Counted from the stretch's first letter, positions 1-10,959 are shown. The stretch: DNA of 64,000 nt from Aspidapion aeneum (GCA_963576565.1 OY755046.1:69097719-69161718), one strand, 5' to 3'. Numbers and translations are program-made. Notes: a model not told the origin generated them from the sequence alone.

Positions 1-700
1 AATAAATAAATAAATTAAGGACGGCAAAAAGGATAGACTTATACCCATTGATATTGCTATTTCAAATATGTTTGCATTCTGCATCGTAAAGTACCGTAGG
101 TATTGCAATAATACGTACTATATGGAAATAATACGCATATGTCTTTGAAAGCAACCAATCAGGCCTTTTTTGCTTAAAGACCACAAGGCCGTCATGTTTG
201 CATCATGAATGGCAGTTACCGTGGGTATTGGAATATTATGTATATGGTTGAAAGCCCCATGCTACGCGTTATGCATCATCACGGAGGTGTGTGTGAAGGC
301 CTTTACCAATCATACCTTGGCAATAATGGTAGGCATCCCGTTGACAGAAAAGGCTTTACTGGAATAATGCATTACGGACGTGTAATCGTAGGGTACGCCA
401 AATCCGTCAGTTTTGTCTTTATCGGCCTTGTCAAAGTTATTTTCGTGACCTAAAATAAAATAAAAAACAATATTTTTTGTCGATTTCCCAGACAGGTATT
501 AAAAAGGAAATATAGAAAAAACAGTATAAAATATTGAGTGTGATACGTCAATTTAACGGAAATCTTACTTTGATTCCAAATATCGAATAAAAAATAACAC
601 TATTCCATAAGAATAATACTAACTTTATCTCAAAAACTAAAAGTAACACATGAAATTTATTTCAAAATATCTATAAATCAGCAATTTACACCAAAAAAGT
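1..700. other. AT-rich stretch without a gene
   Basis: I see no supportable gene here. Two imperfect direct repeats (around 85-130 and 210-245) share the pattern accgt-g-ggtattg-aata. The 82-codon reading frame at 205-453 resembles no protein family I know and overlaps this repeat, so I treat it as chance. Confidence 0.5.
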
Positions 701-703
701 CGT

Positions 704-956
704 ATGTGAGTGAGTCAGTCGCAATTTCGCCGTTTTTTGAAATATCATAACTACTTTACTACTTTATAAAAATGTCGTCCATGAAACTTGGAGGGATTGT
801 TAACTTTACAAGGATCTATGACTGTGCAAAGTTTGAGTTTCGTAACTCATTCCGAAGTAGAGTTTTAAAGAGGTCAAATATGGGCTGAAATGATTCAGGA
901 AAAGATGGTACAGCAGTTTCCGCGCGAACTTGGCGGGGCCCTGCTGTGCCCCCAGA
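704..956 (-). mobile_element. 5' end fragment of a Helitron-like element (copy D)
   Basis: Read on the minus strand, this fragment starts exactly at A|TCTGGGGGCAC, the same terminus as the copies starting at 13055 (plus), 42356 (minus) and 51495 (minus). It continues about 250 bases through the shared 5' region and stops after a short GTGAGTGAGTCAGTC stretch, without the tandem monomers seen in copy A. It lies 22 bases beyond the splice donor of the astacin exon, so it was inserted in that intron. The Helitron assignment rests only on the 5'-TC after A rule; no Rep/helicase gene is present. Confidence 0.6.
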
Positions 957-978
957 TTTAATTTGTGACATCCTGTAC

Positions 979-1161
979 CTTTTTTGATGTTATTCCAAGC
1001 AATACTGACATAATCGTCTCTTTCAAATCGGTTTTGTTCGTGCAGAAAGCCAGCGGCGTGCATCAGTTCATGCAGGGCGGTACCCACTTTAGTCGTGCAC
1101 GACGGGCTTTGCAAATTCACCTCTTGCTTGCCCCCAATGCGTCCCACACTGGACCAGCACC
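979..1161 (-). CDS. Astacin zinc metallopeptidase, catalytic exon (partial gene)
   Basis: Exon of a secreted M12A astacin endopeptidase. The zinc-binding and catalytic motif HELMHAAGFLHEQN is visible at 1031-1072, preceded by the family block CWSSVGRIGGKQEVNL and followed by DDYVSIAWNNIKKG. The exon is bounded by an acceptor (TTTTTAG before 1161) and a donor (G|GTACAG after 979); it enters in phase 1 and leaves in phase 1. The reading frame continues beyond the donor, but there it runs into the Helitron-like fragment, so the donor is the better 3' limit. The Met-turn (S-x-M-H-Y) and C-terminus expected in the family are not in the remaining 978 bases and must lie off the left edge. Insect astacins are mostly digestive or developmental; I cannot tell which this is. 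Confidence 0.85.
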
Positions 1162-1385
1162 CTAAAAATAAAATAATATATTGCCGTGGCTCACTGAATG
1201 GACCGAGAGGCCATTAGGTTAAAAATTCCGCTGATTGACGCTCACGTCTAAAGGTGGGTAAAAACGCTAATTAGCGTTGATCTGACCTGAAAGACAAAAG
1301 TGCTGTCGTAGGTCACTGATGGTTCATTTTCTTTGCAATCGATCTTTTCATCGATCGATATAAAGCTATTATAAAAAAAATACTC

Positions 1386-1640
1386 ACTGCTCTGTTCTAG
1401 TTTCTCTCGTATCTCGGCAGATGGCCCTTCTAGCGAAAGTTTTCTCACTATAGACGTAGGATGAAAGACAAATAGTTTGATTAACTTTGCAAGGGTGTCA
1501 CATTGACCAAACAGTGTTTTAAGGAATCCCATAAGGACGAAACAGTTAACTGTCAACACTTATTAGGTGTCCATTAGATCTTGGATACCCGTAAGGTTAA
1601 GATTTCGAGCTACCCACGGAAAAATATGAGAGAAACAAAA
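1386..1640. repeat. About 255-bp interspersed repeat, SINE-like (copy 1 of 3)
   Basis: This sequence recurs at 36233-36490 and, shortened, at 50610-50785, with strong identity over GGACGAAACAGTTAACTGTC and CTACCCACGGAAAAATATGA. It sits in the intron between the astacin exons at 979-1161 and 1659-1717. On the minus strand, TAGCTTGAAGG in the other two copies fits a pol III A box (TRGYNNANNGG), with a weaker B-box-like GGGGTCCAAGAT downstream. Hence a SINE is possible but unproven. The reading frame across it (1248-1559, minus) is chance. Confidence 0.6.
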
Positions 1641-1658
1641 ACTTCTTTTAATTATTAC

Positions 1659-1717
1659 CTGTATTAGAGTTGACAATGCTAACATAGTCGCTATCTGTGG
1701 GAAGTCTTTTTCGAAAA
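1659..1717 (-). CDS. Astacin, small exon (59 bp)
   Basis: A 59-base exon that links the two larger astacin exons. Acceptor CTTTTTAG lies before 1717 and donor ACAG|GTAATA after 1659. It encodes FRKRLPTDSDYVSIVNSNTG, the stretch before the conserved GCW of astacins. Phases fit on both sides: the upstream exon leaves two bases (AA) that become AAT (Asn) with its first base, and its last base G joins GG of the next exon to give Gly. It is too short for most ORF callers. Confidence 0.8.
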
Positions 1718-2205
1718 CTAAAAAGAAAAAAAAGCTTAAAAGGACTTCATAATACAGCAGTGGCGTATTATAATGTAGGCAGAAAAGGATTGCCTAGCCT
1801 TAAAAAAATCAAAAAACTTTTTTCATATTTTAATAATTCAACCCAACCATCCAACAAAAGTATCCAAGTTCCAAACAAAAAATATGCATAACAAACATTT
1901 TTTCATTATTTTTTATTTTAGAGATTACGCAAGACATATTTTCATTAATTGTAGTAAATTGCTGCTTTTTTATGTTGAATTCAGGCGCAGAATATAAAAT
2001 AATTTAAGAATTATTGATATAAAAAAACACATTTTGGTTTTTTTGCTAGTTACTGTCTTTTTCCATGTTTGGGCAAAATAATCTCGATTTCATAATAGCT
2101 AATAAAATTAGATTTTTATTTTGATGATAGTAGAGTTTTTAAGAAAACAATGCCAAACTTTGCCTACCCTTCTTTGATTAGCACTGTACGTTACTGTAAT
2201 ATAGG

Positions 2206-2410
2206 CAGTGGCAGATCCAACCGCATCCCCCCTCCTAGACATCTAACTTATTTTTTACTTTAACAGCATCACTTATTTAAAATTTGTCACAAATCTCTTT
2301 TAGATACTAAATTTCACACCTCAGTTCGATGAAAAACCGCTTATAAAAAATATTTTGATGTTTGCTGCCACTCTGGCCCCTCCCCCCCGGAAATCCTGGA
2401 TCCGCCACTG
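2206..2410. mobile_element. hAT-type MITE, 205 bp
   Basis: Terminal inverted repeats begin CAGTGGCAGATCCA and end TGGATCCGCCACTG. The flanks AATATAGG (2198-2205) and AATACAGG (2411-2418) form an 8-bp target duplication with one mismatch, as expected for hAT. It lies in the astacin intron 1718-2444. A related MITE lies at 58654-58944. Confidence 0.75.
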
Positions 2411-2444
2411 AATACAGGGTGTTTTTTAGTGTCCTGTTACTTAC

Positions 2445-2552
2445 TTTAGGCAGGTATACTTATGGTAAATGCTTATAGCTTTGTTGATTACTTCTATGTC
2501 ATTGCTGGTGAAGGAGCCTCTGATTTCGTAGGGTACTACGCCCCCTTTCCAT
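2445..2552 (-). CDS. Astacin, N-terminal catalytic-domain exon
   Basis: A 108-base exon encoding WKGGVVPYEIRG, then a stretch ending in KAISIYHKYTCL. This matches the start of the mature astacin domain (W-x-x-G-x-V-P-Y-x-I ... Y-x-x-x-T-C). Acceptor ATTTTTTAG precedes 2552 and donor CTAAA|GTAAGT follows 2445. It starts in phase 2, so an upstream exon with signal and propeptide must exist at higher coordinates; I could not identify it in the repeats to the right. Together with 1659-1717 and 979-1161 this gives about 116 codons of continuous astacin sequence. Confidence 0.85.
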
Positions 2553-2639
2553 CTAAAAAATAATAAATATGTTAATATCTAACTTTTTTCAACTTTATAT
2601 AGTCCACAGTAAATCGGTCTATTTTTTAAAGTGTTGAGT

Positions 2640-2920
2640 AACAGGCCACCTAAACTATCTATCTGTTTAAACTTCTTCGATCCATCTTTGGACATAGCCT
2701 CCCATATATTTTCCACTCTTCTTTGTCTGTCGCCGCGTTAATTCATATAGTTCCCGCATATTTCTTCAAATCGTCTGCTCATCTCATTTGGAGCCTTCTT
2801 CTACTTTTTTTATTTTCCCAAGATCTCCAGTTTACAATACATTTGTTCCATCGTCGTCTTTATCATATTGTCATGTATGTAGTTTGGGCATGCTATCCAG
2901 AACTTGGTTGGTTGACCTGA
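2640..2920 (-). mobile_element. LINE 3' fragment (left part, beyond solo LTR)
   Basis: On the minus strand this matches, with frame damage, the LINE fragment at 21740-21900 (shared blocks AACAAATGTATTGT, AAACTGGAGA and GCGGGAACTA). It is the C-terminal tail of a LINE reverse transcriptase, continued from 3234-3810 across an inserted LTR. Confidence 0.6.
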
Positions 2921-3233
2921 TGTAAAAGTAAGTGCAAACGATTTATGTTTAAGATTAAGACACGTTTGTAATCACATGCTTCTATAAAACCAATCAAGAA
3001 CGGGTAGTCGGGGTTCAGTTCAGTGAGTACGCTAAGTAACTAAGTTCTCAATAGTTAAGTTTAGAAGCAGTAAAGAGATTCTGGTCGAGAGCTGAACCCG
3101 ACCTACATTTGAATAATATTTGTATCAGACAACTGGGCCAGACAGTAGTGATTAGTGTCTAAGTATCTTTGTACTTAGTATTAAATAATAAACCCTTAAA
3201 CTATATCACGACCCTCTTTATTTATGCGCAACA
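2921..3233 (+). mobile_element. Probable solo LTR (313 bp) inserted in a LINE
   Basis: The unit begins TGTAAAAG and ends GCGCAACA. It has LTR-like signals in order: a TATAAAA box at 2983-2989, an initiator-like TCAGT at 3015-3019, and an AATAAA signal at 3187-3192. Both flanks are parts of one antisense LINE; the uninterrupted relative at 21690-21760 reads straight through, so this block is an insertion. A clean target-site duplication is not visible (left ...CCTGA, right CAATATT...), and no second LTR or internal region is near. Confidence 0.55.
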
Positions 3234-3810
3234 CAATATTATGACCGGAAAATTTTAATTTTAATTTTGCTACCTCTCCTCTGACTTCCCTTAATTTTGT
3301 TTTATTTCTTATCCATTCATTTCTTTTTCTGTTAGCATTACATGTAACATTTGTCTTTTCATTGATCTTTGGACTTTTGTTACCTTATCCATATTTGATT
3401 TCGTAAGTGTCCAGGTCTGGGATCCAGAAATGAGTACAGGGATTGGTTACACTTTCGTTTTCAGGTACTAAGGATATTTTTAATTTTTTAATATGTAGTT
3501 TAATTTACCGAATGCTGTCCAGGCCAATCTATCTCGTCTCTTGATTTTAGCTGTTTGGTTTTCTTTTTTTAGTTTAATACTTTATCCTAGAATTCCTCTA
3601 CTTGTTCTATTTTTCTTTGGTTTATTCTGATCGTGATCTCTTCATCTGTGTTTGTTATGATTTTAGTTTTAGTGTAGTTCATACTCAAGCCTATATTTTT
3701 AGCTGCTCTATATAGTTCTTCCAGCATTTTAACAGTTTTTCTTTCTTATCTGTTATTAAGGCCATATCTTCAGCAAACCTAAGGTGGTTCAAGTATTACA
3801 ATCACTTACT
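3234..3810 (-). mobile_element. LINE reverse transcriptase fragment (right part)
   Basis: Minus-strand reading gives a decayed reverse transcriptase: FAEDMA at 3760-3777 (the F-A-D-D active-site box with one change), then the thumb region, and near 3240-3290 REVAKLK and FSGHNI, shared with the LINE at 21640-21720. Several stops and frameshifts make it a dead copy. Confidence 0.6.
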
Positions 3811-4246
3811 TTGATGCCTATTTCTTCTCAATCTAAGTTTTCACCTAAATATCAGCGGCGCCTGTCCTTAAACAGTGAGGGGGACCGTATATTTTCTAAA
3901 CTATAGAAAATTTTACATTTTACAAACAAACATATTATGGTTTTTGAAAGAATTTTATGGTGTTTAAAAAAAGTAGGAGGCCAAGGCCTCCCTGGCCCAC
4001 CCGACACGCCGGCTCTGTTAATACTCCATAAGTAATTTTTTTACCTGGTTGCTTCCCCAACCAAACCATTCCTTCTCATGCTATCGGGGAATAATATGTC
4101 ACCTTCGGCATATTCCCCTTCTTCCTCTGGGTTGGTTTCCGAATTTGCCGACCAATTTTGAAGTTTTAGACCTGTTTCTTCACTTGGTTGCCTATAAAAA
4201 GGAGTTAAAAGATTTTATGTACTGGGCTTGTTCTTATTTTCTTTTT

Positions 4247-5254
4247 TACCTTCCTAGCCCGCGCAGCAATAGCTGAAAAAGGTATTATTTTTGACTAAGT
4301 TTTTTTTTAATTACAGTTTTATTTTATTTTAATAATATCATCGTGATGTCTGTCCATAATACGATAGCTCCTAAACTGCTTAACCGATTTTCATGAACTT
4401 TTTACTCAAAATAGTGTACGATACTATAAAGAGTTAATAAGATTTTGGTCAAAATCCATTAATGCTAATGACAGGTTTTTGACAGATTAAAAATTAAAAA
4501 TCTGATAAAGCAGGACAAGTCCGACTTTCAGTACAAAATAAAAATGTTCGGCCGGCTTTTTTTGTCCGACTTTTTTGTGACACAAGAGACCTGTTGTTTT
4601 TTACGAAAAGTTGTTCATTTTTCTGCTTTTTCTTTGAAAGAGTCCTAATTTTTCTATAGCGCAATTTTTAACAATTTTCTCTTAGTTTATTAATTTGCAA
4701 TTTTTTTAGGGGTTTTTATGGCCCCTTTTTAACTAAACATTATAATAATTTTTGTGAAAAGTGCTTAATTTTTTTTAATGTTTGCCTGCGGCGCCATTTT
4801 TTTCCGAAAGGTACCTAGTAAATTTTTCTTTCAGATAACGCCAAAAATGTGTTATTTGGATGTATTTTGACCTATCCTAGCAATATCGTCGTGATGTATG
4901 TCTGTGTGTGTGTATATTATTTTTGTCCGTAACACGATAGCTCCTAAACCGCTGAACCGATTTTCATAAAATTTTCAGGTAAAATAGTGTTTGACACTCT
5001 TACGCGCTGAATAAATTTTGGTCAAAATCCATTATTTAATGCTAATGACAGTTTTTTGACAACTAAAAACATTTTAAAATGCTAACTTTTTTAACGGAGC
5101 ATCGTATCAATACACTGTTTTCGGAATCTAGTAGACTATATTTTGCTTAATAATAATAAACTTCGTAAGAGGTTTAGTTTCTGAGATATTTACGAAAAAC
5201 TGTTTTCAAGGGTAATATATTATCATAGCTTCACTTGAAGTGTGATAATTGGAA
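4247..5254 (-). repeat. TIR repeat family ending TACCTTCCTAGC, copy
   Basis: One end reads TACCTTCCTAGCCCGCGCAG at 4247. The other holds CTTCACTTGAAGTGTG followed by GGATCC at about 5222-5275. Inside are two copies of the CGTGATGTCTGTC ... ATAGCTCCTAAAC segment (4340 and 4888), suggesting an internal duplication or a nested copy. Relatives lie at 9085-9520, 23238-24830, 26213-27424, 57873-58225, 58600-59130 and 60205-62390. Bases 4860-4885 provide the empty site for the insertions at 60643-62278. Confidence 0.55.
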
Positions 5255-6145
5255 GGTGTCAGATTCGTCATGGATCCATTTATTCACATTTAAGTAAATG
5301 TGGGAAAAAATCGATGTTTTTTTGGTTTACCCACAGCCAGCCCCCTCAAATTACAAGCCCCATACTTCTTTGCAATACCACACTGGCGAAAACTGACATT
5401 TCCATTATTTTCTTGTCAGCCTATATTTTTTTGTTTTCAAAATAGTCAAAATTTTCGATCTGTCTGCCATTCAAAGTAGGATCAGGTTTGATAATTTAAA
5501 GGAGCTGTGGTTTACCTAAATATTCTATCTCCTAGATAAGCTAGATCTGTCATTGGCGGTGCTGTTTCTTCAGCAAAAACTTGAAACAGAAAAAAGATTA
5601 ACTCAAAAATTTGTAAGATTACCATTTTTGACTGTGCACTATAATTTATTTTTTAATTAAAACAAACGTATATTTTTTTAAATAAAATTTACTTACTATA
5701 TATAGACCTAATTTTAAAAGAAAACATTTTTATACGAACATGCAAATTTTTAACAATCTTTTTAGTTTGTTTATCAATAAAAATTAGAATAAATCCAATT
5801 TTCAGGATTTTTAGAACTTGGTGTTAAACGGACCAAAATATATATTTTTTTAAATTTTGTAGTGAAGTAAATGAGTAAAATAAGAAGTTATAATAGCTGT
5901 GATGATAAGCAGATACCTTAACGCTTCTCAGACTCAAGTCTTTTTAAGTAGAATATTTAAAATATTTTGTTGGGCTTTTAACACGATAGCTCTGATGATA
6001 AACAACATCTGATAACAAGTAGAACTACATAGGCAAAGCTCTTTTTAATTTTAATAAATATCGGTAGTAGTAAAAACCGTTGAAAAATTAAAAATTGCCG
6101 CCATTATGTTTCGCCATGTTGGATAGATTTTGCTCTCTACATGGT
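5255..6145. other. AT-rich sequence without a recognised gene
   Basis: No coding, RNA or clear repeat structure seen. Confidence 0.4.
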
Positions 6146-6289
6146 AGGGTTGCCAACCCGTCCTGATTTCTCAGGACTGTCCTGATTTTTAGCAAAAGGT
6201 CCTGCGACCTGACAACACCCTTATCAGGACAGCAAATATCCTGATTTTTCGAGCATAGAAAAATAAAATGCTTCTCAAATCTGTAAAGT

Positions 6290-7230
6290 CTTCAATCAAA
6301 TCTGATTTCAAGAGAAAAATTGTAACTTGATTTGTTACCCAATCTCCACTCGTTTCTGTTTGCCCATAATTCATCATCTAGGCCTCTTATTCTTATTTCA
6401 CTGTCTATTCCTTCTCTCCAGCTTCTCCTTGGCCGTCCTCGTTTTCTTCGGCCAGTTGGTTTCCATTGAAGTATTTGTTTAGGTAGTCTTTCATCATTCA
6501 TTCTTTGTACATGTCCGTACCACACCAGTTGTTTTGTTCTTATATCATCCACTAAAGTACGTTCACCCACTGTCATAATTTCTCTTATTCTTTGATTTGT
6601 AACTCTTTCTCTTTTTGATTTCCCTGCTGCTCTTCTCCAATAGTCCATCTCTGTAGCGGAAAGCATTTTTTCTGTTCTATCCTTGAGTGGCCATACTTCT
6701 GAGCCGTATGTATAATACTTTTTACAATGCTGTTATATATAAGCTTTTTGTTATGTTTTGATATACTTTGGTCCCAAATTATTCCATTTAATAAAGTTAT
6801 TGCTTTTCTTCCTTGTACGTTTCGATCTTTTATAGCTCTGTCTAGTGTTCCGTCAGCTGTAATTTTTAGACCTAAGTATTTATACTCATCATAGGACTGA
6901 ATTCGCTGCCCGGTATTTAAGATTAGATCCTGTTTCATTCCACCGATACACATATACTATGTCTTATTGAGATTAACCTCTAGTCCCCACTTATTGTCCT
7001 CTTCTATTAGTTTTCGTGTCATATATTCGAGGTCGTCATAATCCTGAGCCACTACTATCTGATCATCGGCGCAACATAAAGTATACAAGGTGGTTTCGTC
7101 CAACGGAATTCCCATGTTTTGCCATTTTCTCTTCCATACTTTAAGGACTTGTTCCAAGTATATCTTGAAGAGCGTAGGCGAGATACAGCAACCTTGTTTA
7201 AGACCTTTATTTTCTTAAAAGCCTTTGGTT
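6290..7230 (-). pseudogene. RTE-like LINE reverse transcriptase, 3' fragment
   Basis: Decayed copy of the LINE at 44490-46170. In minus-strand order: KVWKRKWQNMGIPL; an active-site box changed to C-A-D-D (F-A-D-D in the better copy); the thumb region with YKYLGLKITADGTLD; and the C-terminal block QLVWYGHVQRMND ... GRRKRGRPRRSW. There is a stop at KT*YMCIGG and a frameshift near 6660-6720. It is 5'-truncated near 7230. RTE-like assignment is by general resemblance of the C-terminal GHV-RM ... GRPR block. Confidence 0.75.
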
Positions 7231-7508
7231 AGTTTTGCTAATTATTTTTAAACATACCTATATGATGTAATTAGTATGGTGGGGGAAAGTAACTATGATC
7301 AAGTGTCTTCCTACGCTTTTTGGTATTAGTATATTGACAAGAAGCGTGAACATTTCTAACTGCTAACCGGAAGTCAAATATTTTTATGGTATTTGTCAAC
7401 AAATCCATGGACTATATTATTATAATTTTGATTAGATAAATAGTTATTAGTAAATACGTACCTACTAAATATGTAATGTCTTAGCCAAATTAAGAAGTTT
7501 TTTTAAAA

Positions 7509-8300
7509 TTGAAAAGAAAATTCAAGATATTTTATGTTTTAATTTTTGATAACAATAAATGCTCTCAAGCTTCCAATGAAATGTCAAACTGGTGTACAGA
7601 AAATTCTCTTAGGCTTAACATGGGGAAAACTGGCTTACTAACTTTTCGCAAACAAATCAAAACTGATGAATCTTTATATGTTCAGTTCAATGGAAAGTTT
7701 ATACCAGTTTTAGAATTTACAGATTTCTTAGGAATCACAATAGATTCATGTCTCCGTTGGGAACAACAAATAAATAAATTAAAAAACAAACTTAATAGCT
7801 CTTGTGCTGTTATAAGACAGTCTTAAAACATACTATTATGCAAGTATACATAGTGTACTGTCATATGGTATTATTTTTTGGGGGTCCTCCTCTTTTGCAA
7901 TGGATGTTTTCCGAACGCAAAAAAGAATCATAAGGTGTTTGTTTACTAAAACTTAAACCAGGCACTTTATGTGCTCAGCACTTCACCAGGCTAAGAATAC
8001 TGACAGTGCCATCTATATAGTTCCTACTTGTTATTTTTGTTAAAAAACACAAAGCCCTTTTTCCAACAAATAGTGACAGATATGGCAGTAATATCACTGT
8101 TGAAACCAGACCCAGAGCTGAGCTTGCTATTCCTATGCATAGATCAACATTTTTTGAAAAGGGACCATTTTATAAAGCTATAAAAGCCTACAACAGTTTA
8201 CCAACAGAGATTAAATCAATTGAGAATGAAATAAAATTTAAAAACGCTACAAAAAAGTATCTTTACCAAAAATGTTTATATGTATTTATTTAAGTATTTT
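7509..8300 (+). pseudogene. Jockey/CR1-like LINE C-terminal fragment
   Basis: The first 105 codons contain NMGKTGLLTF, EFTDFLGITID and WEQQINKLKNKL, typical of the region after the reverse-transcriptase palm in Jockey/CR1-type LINEs. Further pieces in other frames include TVPSIY and, near 8150-8230, the FEKGPFYKAIKAYNSLP-type tail. Frameshifts and stops mark it as dead. Confidence 0.6.
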
Positions 8301-8505
8301 ACTTACAAATTTAAAAATGAAATAACATATTGTTCCAACTATTTTGTACAAATTTTTGACGTTGTTTTGTCAAACATTGTTTTGATTTTGTCGGCAATAA
8401 ATGTTTTGAGTTGAGTGAGTTGAGTTGTCCCGATTTTGGATCAAATGCCCTGACAATTAAAAAAAAATGTCCTGACAAATCTAAATACAAAGTTTGCAAC
8501 CCTTG

Positions 8506-9084
8506 TAAATGGACTAAGGTTTAATTTACCCACAGTGTGCAGATTGTACTTTTTGTTGTCCAAATAATTTTAAATTTGATACATTTTTTCCGACACCTTT
8601 ACGATATAAGCAGTGTCAAATATGGGACAGTTTGTCTACGCATTAATAAATATTAAATCATTTAAATAATAACATTTATTTAGTTTAGACTACATTGGCC
8701 ATGAAAGTATAGCCGCCCAATTAAGAATATTTATGTTATTTGAGTTTTGGCATGTTTAGATGTTATTTATTTCTTACAAAAAATAACCTTTGGACTCAGT
8801 GACCTTAGTACAAGACAATAAAATTTAAAAATCCCCCCTGACCCCTTCGATTTTTAATTTTTTTTTGCCTTTAAAAATTTTAGAGTGGGCCGAGAAGTAT
8901 AAATGCTAAAAAGAAAAATTATTTTGTAAGTGCGCGGAGGCCTTGGCCGTACTTATATGTATACGGGCAAGCGAGCAGTCTTATTGTCTTCAAAAAAATA
9001 TAAAAAATCGAAGGGGTCACATTTTCAAAATGGCGGTTTTTTTAATTTACTTTCTTGTGCGATTATTTATCATTTTCAATATTT
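8506..9084. other. No gene seen
   Basis: AT-rich, with no recognisable coding or mobile sequence. Confidence 0.4.
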
Positions 9085-9520
9085 TTTCTTAAAGCCTCAG
9101 TAGTAATTACGTCGTGATGTCTGTCTGTGTGTGTATATTATTTCTGTCCGTAACACAATAGCTCCTAAACCACTGAACCGATTTTCATAAAATTTTCTGG
9201 GAAAATAGTGTTCCACACTTTTACGTACTAATTAGATTTTGGTCAAAATCAAATAATGCTAATGACAGTTTTTTGACAATTAAAAACTTTAAGAAATGCT
9301 AACTTTTTAACGGAGCATTGTATCACTACATTATTTTTGGAATATAGTAGACTACATTTTGCTCAATAATTCGTATTATAACCAAAAACTTCGTAGGAGC
9401 TTTAGTTTCTGAGATATTTACAAAAACTGTTTTCAAGGCTAATATTATCATGGCTTCACTTGAAGTGTGATTATAGGCTAGCTAGAAAGATGTTAGATCC
9501 TTTATGGATCCAGTTATTTT
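9085..9520 (-). repeat. TACCTTCCTAGC family, partial copy
   Basis: Shares the CGTGATGTCTGTCTGTGTG, ATAGCTCCTAAACC and CTTCACTTGAAGTGTG blocks with the copy at 4247-5254. It ends in CTAGCTAGAAAGATG and GGATCC. The opposite terminus is missing. Confidence 0.55.
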
Positions 9521-9689
9521 TTTCGAAATTTTTGTTAAAAATTTTTCTGATCCAAGGAGTACACCAAAGTGCGTTGTTTTATTTTTTAACTCGTTTAGTT
9601 TGTAGAAATACAGATAATACATTAAATTAAACTTCTCGGAAACCCCTACAAAAAGATAATTATAAAAGTTATAGGTCAATTGTTAATCA

Positions 9690-10680
9690 AATAAAGTCAC
9701 TTCAGTTTTGAGTTTTGGTATTTTTCACTTTTATTTATTTCTTACAAACACTAATCTAAAGGTTAGTAACCAACTTTGGGAGTAATTTTTAATATTTTGG
9801 AGCATAAGCAGTTAGAATACAATAATCGTTCTGAACTAACTACAATGGCAAAACTTTTTATGACCTAATTTTTACTTTTTCTTTAAATTTCAACTTTAAT
9901 ATCTAATTTTCTCGAGAACTTGTGTTACATCTAGAACTATAATATTTTCCGGTTATTATTAGGTTATCCGTAGCTCCTTTGTGGCGTTGTGTTTTTGGTG
10001 AAATTTTTCTTGACCTGGGGTACCCAAAAAATTTTTAAATAGTTTGTAAAACTATAGATTATAATATAATAAATTAAACCTCTCGGAGCCCTCTACTTAA
10101 CGATATAAAAATTATATAAATTGTTAATAATAGGGACCTATTGCAATAGTGCCAGGCACAAATTGTGCCGGGCACTATATTGACAGTTTCTCATTATAAT
10201 AACAGCTGTGTCCTTTCAAAATTAGGCCTTTGTGTATTATACGAGCCGGATTTAATAGTGACGAACCACTATTAATGGAAAATAAACGACGGGATTTATA
10301 AATTCGACTTTGTTATGACAATTTTGAAAGATCAACTGTCAGTTTGTAATGCGAAACGGTTAATATAGTGCCCGGCACAATTTGTGCCTGGCACTATTGC
10401 AATAGGTCGCTATTAACACCGCGACAGGCCGCCAAAGTCACTTCAGTTTTCGGATTTTTAACTTTTATTTATTTCTTACAAACACCAACTAGCGTCATTT
10501 TGTTATATTTTGTGGAGCAAGCAATTAGAATATAATGATTGTTTAGATCTATATGCAATAGCAAAAAAGTTTTTTTGTTTTAATTAATTTTAAATTTTTT
10601 CAAACACTATTACATCGGCAACTGTAATATTTTCTTGTTAATATTAGGGCCCCCGTAGCTTGTAGCACAGTATTTAATTC
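9690..10680. repeat. Two direct copies of a short AT-rich repeat flanking a MITE
   Basis: GTCACTTCAGTTTT followed by TTTATTTATTTCTTACAAAC occurs at 9697 and again at 10437, followed in both by similar GGAGCA(T)AAGCA-TTAGAATA sequence. The MITE at 10131-10412 lies between the two copies. No coding potential. Confidence 0.45.
10131..10412. mobile_element. MITE with GGGACC...TGCAATAGTGCC termini (copy 1)
   Basis: Long terminal inverted repeats: GACCTATTGCAATAGTGCC, then AGGCACAAATTGTGCC, mirrored at the right end. A diverged second copy lies at 12721-12980. The arms contain the self-complementary GGCACAAATTGTGCC. The superfamily is unclear; TTAA sits next to the right end but is not flush on the left. 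Confidence 0.65.
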
Positions 10681-10959
10681 AAAAATTTAACATTTAAAAA
10701 AAATGTTTTTAAAACATGTTTTTAAAACATTTTTTCGCAAAAATGGGAGGAAAATTTAACACCCTGTAGATCTATAACGAATGGTTTGCCGATTTATTTT
10801 TACACATTATATTTTAGAACCACTTTGTATAATACTACTAAGGCGTAAATTGACAAAAAGTTTTATTTTATTTTTTTTTCTGAACGCCTACTAATATGTT
10901 GTGTCATAACTGTAAGTGAGTGATAAGCTGATAAAAGAATACTCTCTTTTCTATAGTTG

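Larger units (their letters stand above)
6146..8505. mobile_element. Candidate TIR element split by LINE fragments
   Basis: The left end reads AGGGTTGCCAACCCGTCCTG and the right end, reversed, CAAGGGTTGCAAAC. Both have GTCCTGA-rich subterminal repeats. Flanking TACATGG and TAAATGG could be an imperfect target duplication. The inside is almost entirely two unrelated LINE fragments in opposite orientations (6290-7230 minus, 7509-8300 plus), so the original element would be short. Inference only. Confidence 0.4.

Noticed and set aside
205..453. 82-codon plus-strand frame
   Set aside because: No family resemblance, low confidence composition, overlaps a short imperfect repeat.
1248..1559. 103-codon minus-strand frame
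   Set aside because: Lies on the SINE-like repeat that is also present at 36233 and 50610 without a conserved frame.
4049..4276. 75-codon plus-strand frame
   Set aside because: Hydrophobic chance frame that runs into the end of a TIR repeat.
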